In this document: piece after piece, positions 7,340 through 14,592 of the stretch
Position numbering within the stretch: the stretch's first letter is position 1
How the letters are laid out: each line of letters opens with the position of its first letter
Origin: Hohaiivirga grylli
Lineage (GTDB): Bacteria; Pseudomonadota; Alphaproteobacteria; Rhizobiales; Beijerinckiaceae
Reading direction: 5' to 3'
NCBI RefSeq assembly: GCF_039655745.1
Contig: NZ_JBBYXI010000004.1
Span: 1-64,000 of the forward strand
DNA: 64,000 nucleotides
Made by a program: the position numbers and the translations under genes
The notes under the pieces: model-generated
Databases searched by the model: none
Seen by the model: the letters and a program-made list of their open reading frames with translations, nothing else
What the model was told of the DNA's origin: nothing

Positions 7340-7771
7340 ATGGCAAATGACGTTAAATCCGCTGGCCCGCGTTTTTCGGTTTTTGGTCCAAGTGGCAAAA
7401 CTCTGGGTAAGGCCGTCCATGGCAGCAAGCACTGGTGGACGCAGCGTATCCTGACCATTATCGGTCTGCCGCTGGTTATCTTCTGCATCTTCGTTTTCGC
7501 CTATGCGGCCGGTAAGGGTCCGGGCGGAATGGTTGCTATTCTTTCCAAGCCATGGATTACAATCCTTCTTGGCCTGACCTGCTTCCTGATGATTGCGCAT
7601 ATGCGTTACGGATTGCAGCAGATCCTTGAAGATTACGTGCCGACCAAAAAGGTTCGCTACACAATGCTCGTTTTTAACGATGCATTCTGTGCCGTTGTTG
7701 CAATCATGATTGCATATGCAATGGTTCGGCTCATCCTGTTTTCCATGATGCTTCAGACAATTACGTACTAA
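7340..7771 (+). CDS. sdhD: Succinate dehydrogenase hydrophobic membrane anchor subunit
   Basis: This 143-residue protein has three hydrophobic helices (about 37-57, 72-90 and 110-137). The segment HMRYGLQQILEDY (87-99) is the conserved SdhD region that contributes the haem ligand and quinone-binding residues. With SdhC it ties the catalytic SdhAB to the inner membrane and passes electrons to ubiquinone. The start follows an ACGGAGG ribosome binding site. It sits between sdhC and sdhA with only 10 bases to sdhA. Confidence 0.93.
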   Translation: MANDVKSAGPRFSVFGPSGKTLGKAVHGSKHWWTQRILTIIGLPLVIFCIFVFAYAAGKGPGGMVAILSKPWITILLGLTCFLMIAHMRYGLQQILEDYVPTKKVRYTMLVFNDAFCAVVAIMIAYAMVRLILFSMMLQTITY

Positions 7772-7781
7772 GGGCAGGGCG

Positions 7782-9608
7782 ATGGCTTCTCAGAGCAATA
7801 CATACTCGATCAACGGCAGGGCTTACCCTGTTATCGATCATACCTTTGACGTTGTCGTTGTCGGTGCTGGTGGTGCTGGCCTGCGGGCAACGGTTGGATG
7901 TTCTCAGGCTGGTCTGAATACCGCCTGTATCTCAAAGGTTTTCCCGACACGTTCGCACACAGTTGCCGCTCAGGGCGGTGTTGCCGCTTCGCTTGGTAAC
8001 ATGGGTCCCGACAGCTGGCAGTGGCATATGTTCGATACCGTCAAGGGCTCGGACTGGCTGGGCGATCAGGACTCGATTGAGTACCTCGTGCGTCATGCGC
8101 CTGCTGCGGTTTATGAACTTGAGCACTGGGGTGTGCCGTTCTCCCGTACCGAAGATGGCCGCATCTATCAGCGCCCCTTCGGTGGTATGACAACTGAATT
8201 CGGCAAGGGGCCGCCTGCACAGCGTACCTGTGCTGCTGCTGACCGTACAGGGCATGCCATGCTGCATACGCTCTATGGTCAGGCTCTGAAGCACGATACC
8301 CAGTTCTTTATTGAGTATTTCGCTATTGATCTGCTGATGGATGACGATGGTCATTGTCGCGGTGTGATTGCTCTTGAACTGGCAACCGGTGAGCTGCACC
8401 GCTTCCGTTCCCATATGACCATTCTGGCAACAGGTGGTTATGGCCGCGCTTATTTCTCCTGTACATCAGCGCATACCTGTACGGGTGATGGCAATGCTAT
8501 GGTTCTGCGCGCTGGTCTGCCGCTGCAGGATATGGAATTCGTCCAGTTCCACCCAACAGGTATCTACGGTTCCGGCTGTCTGATCACTGAGGGTGCGCGT
8601 GGTGAAGGTGCCTATCTGACCAATAGCGAAGGTGAGCGCTTCATGGAGCGTTATGCACCATCCGCGAAGGACCTTGCCTCCCGTGACGTTGTTTCCCGTT
8701 CAATGACGATGGAAATTCGTGCCGGTCGTGGTGTTGGTAAGAAGAAGGATCATATCTTCCTTCATATTGATCATCTTGATCCTGCAATCATTCATGAGCG
8801 CCTGCCGGGTATTTCCGAAAGCGCCAAGATTTTTGCCGGCGTTGATGTAACCAAGGAGCCAATCCCGGTTCTGCCAACGGTTCACTACAATATGGGTGGT
8901 ATTCCAACCAACTATCATGGTGAAGTTGTTACGAAGAAGGATGGCAATCCTGATGCGGTTGTCCCGGGCCTGATGGCAATTGGTGAAGCGAGCTGTGTCT
9001 CGGTTCATGGTGCCAACCGTCTTGGCTCCAACTCACTGATCGATCTGGTTGTCTTCGGCCGTGCAGCTGGTCTGCGTTGTGCTGAAATCCTGAAGCCAAA
9101 TGCGCCGCACCCTAAGCTGGATACGAAGATGGATGAGCTTGCGCTCTCCCGTCTTGATCGTTTCCGTTATGCATCGGGCGCACACCCGACATCACATCAC
9201 CGTAAGGAAATGCAGCACGTGATGCAGAATAACTGCGCCGTGTTCCGTACCGGTGAAGTTCTCGAAGAGGGCAAGAAGCTGATCCATGATGTCTGGAAGA
9301 ACTCTGCAGATATCAAGGTCAGTGATCACTCCCTGATCTGGAATACAGACCTGATGGAAGCCATGGAGCTCGACAATCTGATGTCTCAGGCTGTTGTCAC
9401 CATGGAATGTGCCGCAGCCCGTACGGAATCACGTGGTGCGCATGCCCGTGAGGACTTCGCAGAGCGTGATGACATGAACTGGATGAAGCATAGCTTGGCT
9501 TGGGTCGATGGAGAGAAGCAGACAGTCAAACTCGATGACCGTCCGGTTCATAATTACACCATGACCGATGAGGTCGAGTACGTCGAACCACGCGCCCGCG
9601 TTTATTGA
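7782..9608 (+). CDS. sdhA: Succinate dehydrogenase flavoprotein subunit
   Basis: The 608-residue catalytic subunit of complex II oxidises succinate to fumarate. The FAD dinucleotide-binding motif GAGGAG lies at 28-33, and RSHTVAAQGG carries His59, which binds FAD covalently. HPTGIYGSGCLITEGARGEG is the substrate-site region with a catalytic Arg. The C-terminal part contains the usual RTESRGAHAREDF. Length and motifs are standard for the proteobacterial enzyme. A nested hairpin occupies the spacer before sdhB. Confidence 0.98.
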   Translation: MASQSNTYSINGRAYPVIDHTFDVVVVGAGGAGLRATVGCSQAGLNTACISKVFPTRSHTVAAQGGVAASLGNMGPDSWQWHMFDTVKGSDWLGDQDSIEYLVRHAPAAVYELEHWGVPFSRTEDGRIYQRPFGGMTTEFGKGPPAQRTCAAADRTGHAMLHTLYGQALKHDTQFFIEYFAIDLLMDDDGHCRGVIALELATGELHRFRSHMTILATGGYGRAYFSCTSAHTCTGDGNAMVLRAGLPLQDMEFVQFHPTGIYGSGCLITEGARGEGAYLTNSEGERFMERYAPSAKDLASRDVVSRSMTMEIRAGRGVGKKKDHIFLHIDHLDPAIIHERLPGISESAKIFAGVDVTKEPIPVLPTVHYNMGGIPTNYHGEVVTKKDGNPDAVVPGLMAIGEASCVSVHGANRLGSNSLIDLVVFGRAAGLRCAEILKPNAPHPKLDTKMDELALSRLDRFRYASGAHPTSHHRKEMQHVMQNNCAVFRTGEVLEEGKKLIHDVWKNSADIKVSDHSLIWNTDLMEAMELDNLMSQAVVTMECAAARTESRGAHAREDFAERDDMNWMKHSLAWVDGEKQTVKLDDRPVHNYTMTDEVEYVEPRARVY

Positions 9609-9614
9609 TTTTAT

Positions 9615-9656
9615 CTGGTGGGCTCCTGCTGATCTTTTAATCAGCACGTCACCAGC
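9615..9656 (+). promoter_or_regulatory. Nested hairpin in the sdhA-sdhB spacer
   Basis: An inner perfect stem TGCTGAT/ATCAGCA with a 6-base loop (9627-9646) lies inside an outer stem CTGGTG/CACCAG (9615-9620 and 9651-9656). No T-tract follows. It may be an mRNA processing or stability element that tunes SdhA:SdhB output, or a weak attenuator. Confidence 0.45.
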
Positions 9657-9679
9657 TCAGGAAAAGGACAGGATTGATC

Positions 9680-10471
9680 ATGGTTGAAATCAATCTTCCC
9701 AAGAATTCAGTCGTCAAGGAAGGTAAAGTCTGGCCAAAGCCTGAAGGCGCAACGCGCATTCAGGAATTCAAGATTTACCGCTGGGATCCGGATGATGATG
9801 CCAATCCGCGTTATGACACCTACTATGTCGATCGCGATGATTGCGGACCAATGGTTCTTGATGCCCTGCTTTGGATCAAGGACAATGTGGACTCAACGCT
9901 GACACTGCGTCGCTCCTGCCGTGAAGGTATTTGTGGCTCTTGTGCCATGAATATCAATGGGTTCAATATGTTGGCCTGTACACATGGTATTGATGACGTT
10001 GAGGCTGATAAGCTGGGTCGTGTCAATGTTCGCCCGCTTCCGCATATGCCGGTTCTGAAAGATCTTATTCCGGATCTGACGAACTTCTTCGTACAGCACG
10101 CAGAGATCAAGCCCTGGCTTCAGACACGCTCTCCTGATCCGGAGAAGGAGCGTTTGCAGGTTCCTTCCGATCGGGCAAAGCTTGATGGCCTTTATGAATG
10201 TATCCTTTGCGCTAGCTGCTCGACATCATGCCCGAGCTACTGGTGGAACGGTGACCGCTTCCTTGGCCCAGCAGCTCTGCTGCAGGCATATCGTTGGCTG
10301 ATTGATAGCCGCGATGAGGAAACAGGCTCACGTCTTGATGATCTGAATGATTCCTTCAAGCTGTACCGCTGTCTGACAATCATGAACTGTGCCAATACAT
10401 GTCCGAAAGGTCTAAACCCGGCACATGCGATTGCTGAAATCAAGAAGATGATGGTCGCAAAAGAAAACTGA
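9680..10471 (+). CDS. sdhB: Succinate dehydrogenase iron-sulfur subunit
   Basis: SdhB moves electrons from FAD in SdhA to ubiquinone through three Fe-S clusters. The [2Fe-2S] cysteines lie in SCREGICGSCAMNINGFNML, followed by a later Cys. The [4Fe-4S] and [3Fe-4S] ligands are in CILCASCSTSCPSYWW and CLTIMNCANTCPKGLNP. The ATG at 9680 (263 residues) follows AGGA at a good distance; an in-frame TTG six bases upstream is unnecessary. A strong terminator right after the gene closes the sdh operon. Confidence 0.97.
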   Translation: MVEINLPKNSVVKEGKVWPKPEGATRIQEFKIYRWDPDDDANPRYDTYYVDRDDCGPMVLDALLWIKDNVDSTLTLRRSCREGICGSCAMNINGFNMLACTHGIDDVEADKLGRVNVRPLPHMPVLKDLIPDLTNFFVQHAEIKPWLQTRSPDPEKERLQVPSDRAKLDGLYECILCASCSTSCPSYWWNGDRFLGPAALLQAYRWLIDSRDEETGSRLDDLNDSFKLYRCLTIMNCANTCPKGLNPAHAIAEIKKMMVAKEN

Positions 10472-10490
10472 AATCAGTTCAGGAACCATA

Positions 10491-10517
10491 AAAACCCGCC
10501 TAGATGGCGGGTTTTTT
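10491..10517 (+). terminator. Rho-independent terminator of sdhCDAB
   Basis: The stem AAAACCCGCC/GGCGGGTTTT has a 5-base loop and runs into a T-tract, 20 bases after the sdhB stop. Confidence 0.9.
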
Positions 10518-10642
10518 GTATGAAGTGTCACGGATAAGTCACATTAAATGTGCGAGAGGTCAGCTATCTTTATGCCAACTTCTTTCGCTAATTGCATAAA
10601 TGCATTACAGATAGAGGCAATTGTAATAATCAGGGTAGGGTT

Positions 10643-11170
10643 ATGCCATTTTATACGGCTTTGTTCGCAGCGCTTGGGGCTTTTTTATTCTGGTACCTGT
10701 TTTTGCGCCGCCCGTCACAGGGCAGTGGTGACATCCGTCAGGTTGGCTCGCGGGGCCAGCGCGCAGGTGTCGGTCAAAGGCCTGTTCCCCAACAGGTTTC
10801 ATCGCCAGTGACAATGGTCAATGATCCGGTTTCTGCAACAACAACTTTCCTGGTCTCACTGGCTCAGGCTGAAAACCAGCTTGATGATGAAGTTGCCGGT
10901 CAGATTAAACAGGAAGTTGCAAATGTCATGGGTGTGACTCGGGTTGACGAGCTTTATAATTTTGCTCTGGCAGCTGCATCTTCTGTAACCGACCCGTCAA
11001 ATCTGATAATCCGCTTTGCCCGTATCTGGGTTGGTGATCTGGACCAGTCTCAGAAGCAGGATGTTTATGATATGGCTGTTCGGGTTGCAGATAGTCACGG
11101 TGGACCAACGGAATTACAGGCTGTCTGTCTGAAGCAGCTTGCTGATAAACTTGGCGTTATTGCTGCTTAA
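10643..11170 (+). CDS. Membrane-anchored TerB-like protein
   Basis: This 175-residue protein has one N-terminal membrane helix (about 3-20, FYTALFAALGAFLFWYLFL), a basic Gly/Arg/Gln linker, and a helical domain (about 70-175). The domain resembles the tellurite-resistance TerB fold (acidic residues in AQAENQLDDEVAGQIKQEV and later DLDQSQKQDVYDMA). The ATG at 10643 is preferred because it opens the hydrophobic segment; upstream in-frame starts add a hydrophilic tail. The TerB assignment is from overall pattern only and moderate. The gene is alone between the sdh terminator and the Omp19-like gene. Confidence 0.5.
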   Translation: MPFYTALFAALGAFLFWYLFLRRPSQGSGDIRQVGSRGQRAGVGQRPVPQQVSSPVTMVNDPVSATTTFLVSLAQAENQLDDEVAGQIKQEVANVMGVTRVDELYNFALAAASSVTDPSNLIIRFARIWVGDLDQSQKQDVYDMAVRVADSHGGPTELQAVCLKQLADKLGVIAA

Positions 11171-11262
11171 GGCTTGATTGTTTGTAAGTGTAAGTGCGTT
11201 AGATATTTAACAATTGCAGTTTTTTACGCTGCTTATGGGCTCTGTAAATTGCAGGATGAATA

Positions 11263-11853
11263 ATGATGTTACAGGTTAAGAACAACACAACACAGCAGCT
11301 TTTTAAGGCTGGTCTGGTATTGGGAGTAGCACTGACACTTGCAGCCTGCTCATCCCAGCGTTTCGGCTCGTCTCGTGGCGGTGGCCAACAAAGCTATTCG
11401 CAGCCAGAGGCTGTTGAAGCAATCCCTTCTGGTTCAATCAGTTCTGAGCCTTTGTCTCCGCTCGATGGCAGTGGGCAAACGGGATACGGAATGGATGGCT
11501 CAGGTGGCATGGGTATGGGGGGAACCAATACCGCAGCTCTGCCTCCTGTCACATCTGCCCCAGCCCAGCCAGCAAGCCGGTTTGGCATGGTTGGTGGATG
11601 GACTGCGAAAGACGCAACGGGCTCATCCTGCCGCGTTGTTCTGTCCAGCACACCAACGCTTGATCTCTACAAGGCATCAACCTCTGGCTGTACCAATAAA
11701 GATCTTGCAAAAATCTCGGCCTGGGATTTCCGCGATGGTGAAGTCTATCTTTACCAGACCGGTGGCACGATGGCTGCACGGCTGCGCGCGCAAGGCAGCA
11801 ATATGGATGGTGCTTTGACCAAGTCTGGCGCACCTCTGTCTATGTCTCGCTAA
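11263..11853 (+). CDS. Omp19-like protease-inhibitor lipoprotein (Inh family)
   Basis: This outer-membrane lipoprotein has a signal peptide ending in lipobox TLAAC (Cys29 from the first ATG; a second ATG follows directly at 11266). A disordered Gly/Ser/Pro/Met stretch runs to about residue 105. A C-terminal Inh (beta-barrel protease inhibitor) domain follows, with GGWTAKDATGSSCRVVLS, SGCTNKDLAKISAWDF and a terminal SGAPLSMSR that corresponds to the AVTLSR-type end of Brucella Omp19. Omp19 protects that bacterium from host gut and lysosomal proteases, and a similar shield is inferred here. Its position just upstream of zapE is as in other Hyphomicrobiales. Confidence 0.8.
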   Translation: MMLQVKNNTTQQLFKAGLVLGVALTLAACSSQRFGSSRGGGQQSYSQPEAVEAIPSGSISSEPLSPLDGSGQTGYGMDGSGGMGMGGTNTAALPPVTSAPAQPASRFGMVGGWTAKDATGSSCRVVLSSTPTLDLYKASTSGCTNKDLAKISAWDFRDGEVYLYQTGGTMAARLRAQGSNMDGALTKSGAPLSMSR

Positions 11854-11874
11854 CAGAAAACTGCGAGCGTATTG

Positions 11875-13095
11875 ATGTCAGGTAACAATACTGAAGTTGC
11901 AGCAGCAGGAGTGGAACCAGTTGCTGCAACCGGACAGGTTTCTTCCCGTTATAATGCTCTGGTGAAGGCAGGAAAGATTGGCTGGGATTCTGCCCAGTCT
12001 GAGCTTTTGCCTTTAATGGATGCATTGGTTCAAAAGCTGGGTGAGAGACGCCCTGCATCGGGTGGATTTTTCCAGAATCTGTTTGGTCGTAAAGAGCAGC
12101 CAGAAGTTATCAAAGGTCTTTATATCTGGGGTTCTGTCGGGCGTGGTAAAACCATGCTGATGGATCTGTTCTTTGATGCAGTGCCAACCAAGTCAAAACG
12201 CCGGGTTCATTTTAATGACTTTATGGCTGATGCCCATAGTCGTATTCATAAAACGCGTCAGCTTCTCAAAGATGGCAAGTTGAAGGGTGATGATCCTATT
12301 CCACATGTCGCCAATGAACTGGCGGACGAAGCAGACGTTCTCTGCTTTGATGAATTTGCTGTTACCGATATCGCTGATGCGATGATCCTGGGGCGGTTGT
12401 TCACTGTCCTGTTTCAGAGAAATATTGTTGTTGTTGCAACATCAAACGTTGAACCGGAAAATCTTTATAAAGACGGATTGAACCGGGCTCTGTTTCTCCC
12501 GTTCATTTCGTTACTGCAAGAACGGATGAATGTTTATGTTCTGTCCTCACGAACAGACTTCCGGCTTGAAAAACTGGGCGGTGAAACAGTCTTTCATATT
12601 CCAAATGATGCGCAGGCACATGAGGCACTGGATCGTGCATTCCAAAGTCTGACGGGCCGTAAAAAAGGTGAGTCTAAAACCCTAACCTTCAAAGGGCATG
12701 ACATTTTTGTACCTGCGGCAAGCCACGGTGTTGCCCGGTTCGAGTTTGCTGATTTATGCGCCAAGCCTCTGGCCGCAGCTGATTACATAGAGGTTGCCCG
12801 TAATTTCCATACCATCATCCTTGATGATATTCCGCAGATGGGAATTGAAAACCGCAATGAGGCGAAGCGATTTATTCTTCTCATTGATACGCTGTATGAG
12901 CGCAAGGTAAAGCTTCTGGCCTCATTGCAGGTGCCGGTTATTTCACTTTATCAGGCAGAGCAGGGTATTGAAGCTTTTGAGTTTGACCGGACCGTTTCAC
13001 GTCTGATTGAAATGCAGTCAACGGAATATCTCCAGCTTCCGCATGATGATACGCTGCATACCTCAGAAGTCTCGACTGGGTTGGTGGAAACATGA
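11875..13095 (+). CDS. zapE: Cell division protein ZapE / AFG1-like ATPase
   Basis: This 406-residue AAA-type ATPase has Walker A GSVGRGKT (residues 86-93), Walker B LCFDEFAVTDIADAMIL, and the sensor segment VVVATSNVEPENLYKDGLNR. The ZapE/AFG1 family acts on the Z-ring in gamma-proteobacteria and on respiratory-complex quality control in mitochondria. The usual neighbour in this order is mdh directly downstream; here a TetR gene and a ~5.6-kb accessory block separate them. The ATG at 11875 is chosen over a TTG one codon earlier; the ribosome binding site is weak. Confidence 0.92.
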   Translation: MSGNNTEVAAAGVEPVAATGQVSSRYNALVKAGKIGWDSAQSELLPLMDALVQKLGERRPASGGFFQNLFGRKEQPEVIKGLYIWGSVGRGKTMLMDLFFDAVPTKSKRRVHFNDFMADAHSRIHKTRQLLKDGKLKGDDPIPHVANELADEADVLCFDEFAVTDIADAMILGRLFTVLFQRNIVVVATSNVEPENLYKDGLNRALFLPFISLLQERMNVYVLSSRTDFRLEKLGGETVFHIPNDAQAHEALDRAFQSLTGRKKGESKTLTFKGHDIFVPAASHGVARFEFADLCAKPLAAADYIEVARNFHTIILDDIPQMGIENRNEAKRFILLIDTLYERKVKLLASLQVPVISLYQAEQGIEAFEFDRTVSRLIEMQSTEYLQLPHDDTLHTSEVSTGLVET

Positions 13096-13745
13096 GCAAT
13101 GAGCCGGTGGCTGTTCCCGATGAACTGCCAGCGATGCAAGCTGATATCTATTCACATCTGGCAGTAGATGCCCGGTTACTTGCCATTGCTTCCGACAGGC
13201 TTCGTACAGGTGGACGGCATTCGGTGACGGTGGTTAGCGTTGCAGAAGCGGCAGGTATGACGCATGCAAATGTGTACCGATATTTCCAATCCAAGTCAGC
13301 TTTAATTGATGCCATTGCGGCTCAGTGGCTGAAAGGTCTTGAGGCAACAATTGCTTCAATTGCCGATGGGCCGGATCCGGTTGATGACAAGCTTGAGAAC
13401 CTTCTGAGTATTGTTGCCCATGCGCAGCGGGATTTGATGGTTGAGAACAGAAATCTTTTTGAAGTCTATGCCGATGCGGCGGCCGGTTCCCGGGTTATTT
13501 ACCGACGTTTCAGGGCGCGTCTCAAGCAACTCGTTGTCAGGGTTCTGGATGAGGGAATGGCATCTTCTGTATTTGAGATACGTGACCGGGAGAATGCAGC
13601 AACATTTATAACTGATACGGCAAGTCGTTTTATTCATCCCGTCGCAATTCGCATGGATAGCCAGATGCCACGGGAGATGTTTGATCGTCGCCTTGATGTC
13701 ATCATACACGTTATTCTGCGGGCGCTGCGCAGCAATTACATCTAA
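13092..13745 (+). CDS. TetR family transcriptional regulator
   Basis: This 217-residue protein has the N-terminal TetR helix-turn-helix VVSVAEAAGMTHANVYRYFQSKSALIDAIA (about 52-81, quoted in part by its key residues VAEAAG and NVYRYF). An all-helical ligand-binding domain fills the rest. Its ATG overlaps the zapE stop by four bases (ATGA), so the two are translationally coupled. The ligand is not known. The C-terminal part keeps a TASRFIHPVAI segment common to one TetR subgroup of alphaproteobacteria. A short CTCTGG/CCAGAG hairpin (13750-13767) follows, shared with the convergent META-MliC gene. Confidence 0.88.
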   Translation: MSNEPVAVPDELPAMQADIYSHLAVDARLLAIASDRLRTGGRHSVTVVSVAEAAGMTHANVYRYFQSKSALIDAIAAQWLKGLEATIASIADGPDPVDDKLENLLSIVAHAQRDLMVENRNLFEVYADAAAGSRVIYRRFRARLKQLVVRVLDEGMASSVFEIRDRENAATFITDTASRFIHPVAIRMDSQMPREMFDRRLDVIIHVILRALRSNYI

Positions 13746-13756
13746 GAGACTCTGGC

Positions 13757-14482
13757 TTAGTCCAGAGAAGATGTTGTACCTGTTTCTATGCAGTTTACAG
13801 GCTTGGCCTTGTCACCAGAGGTGAGATCGTAAAATTCAGCGCCTTCTTTCTGTGTCCACCAAGTATATTGGCCACCAGCATATTTTGCACCTGATGCGGC
13901 AATAACATTGGACATGATTACGGTCTTGTTTTTGACACTCAGGACAGCAAGGGCGTGGGGGTCTGCATTGATGTAGGTAACATCCACTGGCACGTCCCCA
14001 CATGTATAAGTGGCTGTGGTGCGGTTAACTTCAATATTACCTGGAACTTCAATGGTAATTGAGGTCTGCTTTTCGAGCTTATGAAGAACAATGACGGGCT
14101 TCTTTTCACTATCGATCAGGACGAGCTTTCCATCTTCTATCTTCCAGCCTTTAACTGTCTCCAGTGCTTTAAGGTATGTCTGTTCCCGGGCCATTGCCGG
14201 TTCCATACAGGCCATTCTGGTGGACGCCATCTGGCTGAAAGAAATGGTATCATCTTGGATATCTGCCGAGCCAACATAGCGGTTACAGCCACCGGAACCG
14301 TTGACTTTGCCATCTTCTGTAATGTTCAGGGTTGTTTCAATATCAGCCGTAACATTTTCAGTAGAGATTTTCTCAACCTGCCATTCACCAGAGATTGCAG
14401 ACGGTGAAGCATAGCTTGCAGTCAGTGGAAGAAACAGACATGAGGCTGCTAAAATGAATTTCTGGGCAATAGACTGAAACAT
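13757..14482 (-). CDS. Exported META-MliC fusion protein (HslJ-like plus lysozyme-inhibitor-like)
   Basis: This 241-residue secreted protein has a signal peptide of ~25 residues ending near TASYAS. Residues about 30-130 form a META/HslJ domain (SGEWQVEKI, GKVNGSGGCNRYVGS, MASTRMAC). Residues about 155-232 match MliC, the inhibitor of C-type lysozyme: TYTCGDVPVDVTYIN, IAASGAKYAGGQYTWWTQ and a closing Cys. In MliC the Ser of the SASGAKY loop contacts lysozyme, and that Ser is kept. There is no lipobox, so it is probably periplasmic or released. It is convergent with the TetR gene. A defence role against host lysozyme is inferred. Confidence 0.78.
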   Translation of the reverse strand: MFQSIAQKFILAASCLFLPLTASYASPSAISGEWQVEKISTENVTADIETTLNITEDGKVNGSGGCNRYVGSADIQDDTISFSQMASTRMACMEPAMAREQTYLKALETVKGWKIEDGKLVLIDSEKKPVIVLHKLEKQTSITIEVPGNIEVNRTTATYTCGDVPVDVTYINADPHALAVLSVKNKTVIMSNVIAASGAKYAGGQYTWWTQKEGAEFYDLTSGDKAKPVNCIETGTTSSLD

Positions 14483-14592
14483 TGTTTTGAGGCTCCAATG
14501 GCTCCGTAAGATTCTATAAAAGGCTTTATGTCCGATATAGGCTGGTTGGTCGGTTTTCCAAGATTTTTCTGCACTTATCGTAATTGCTGATA

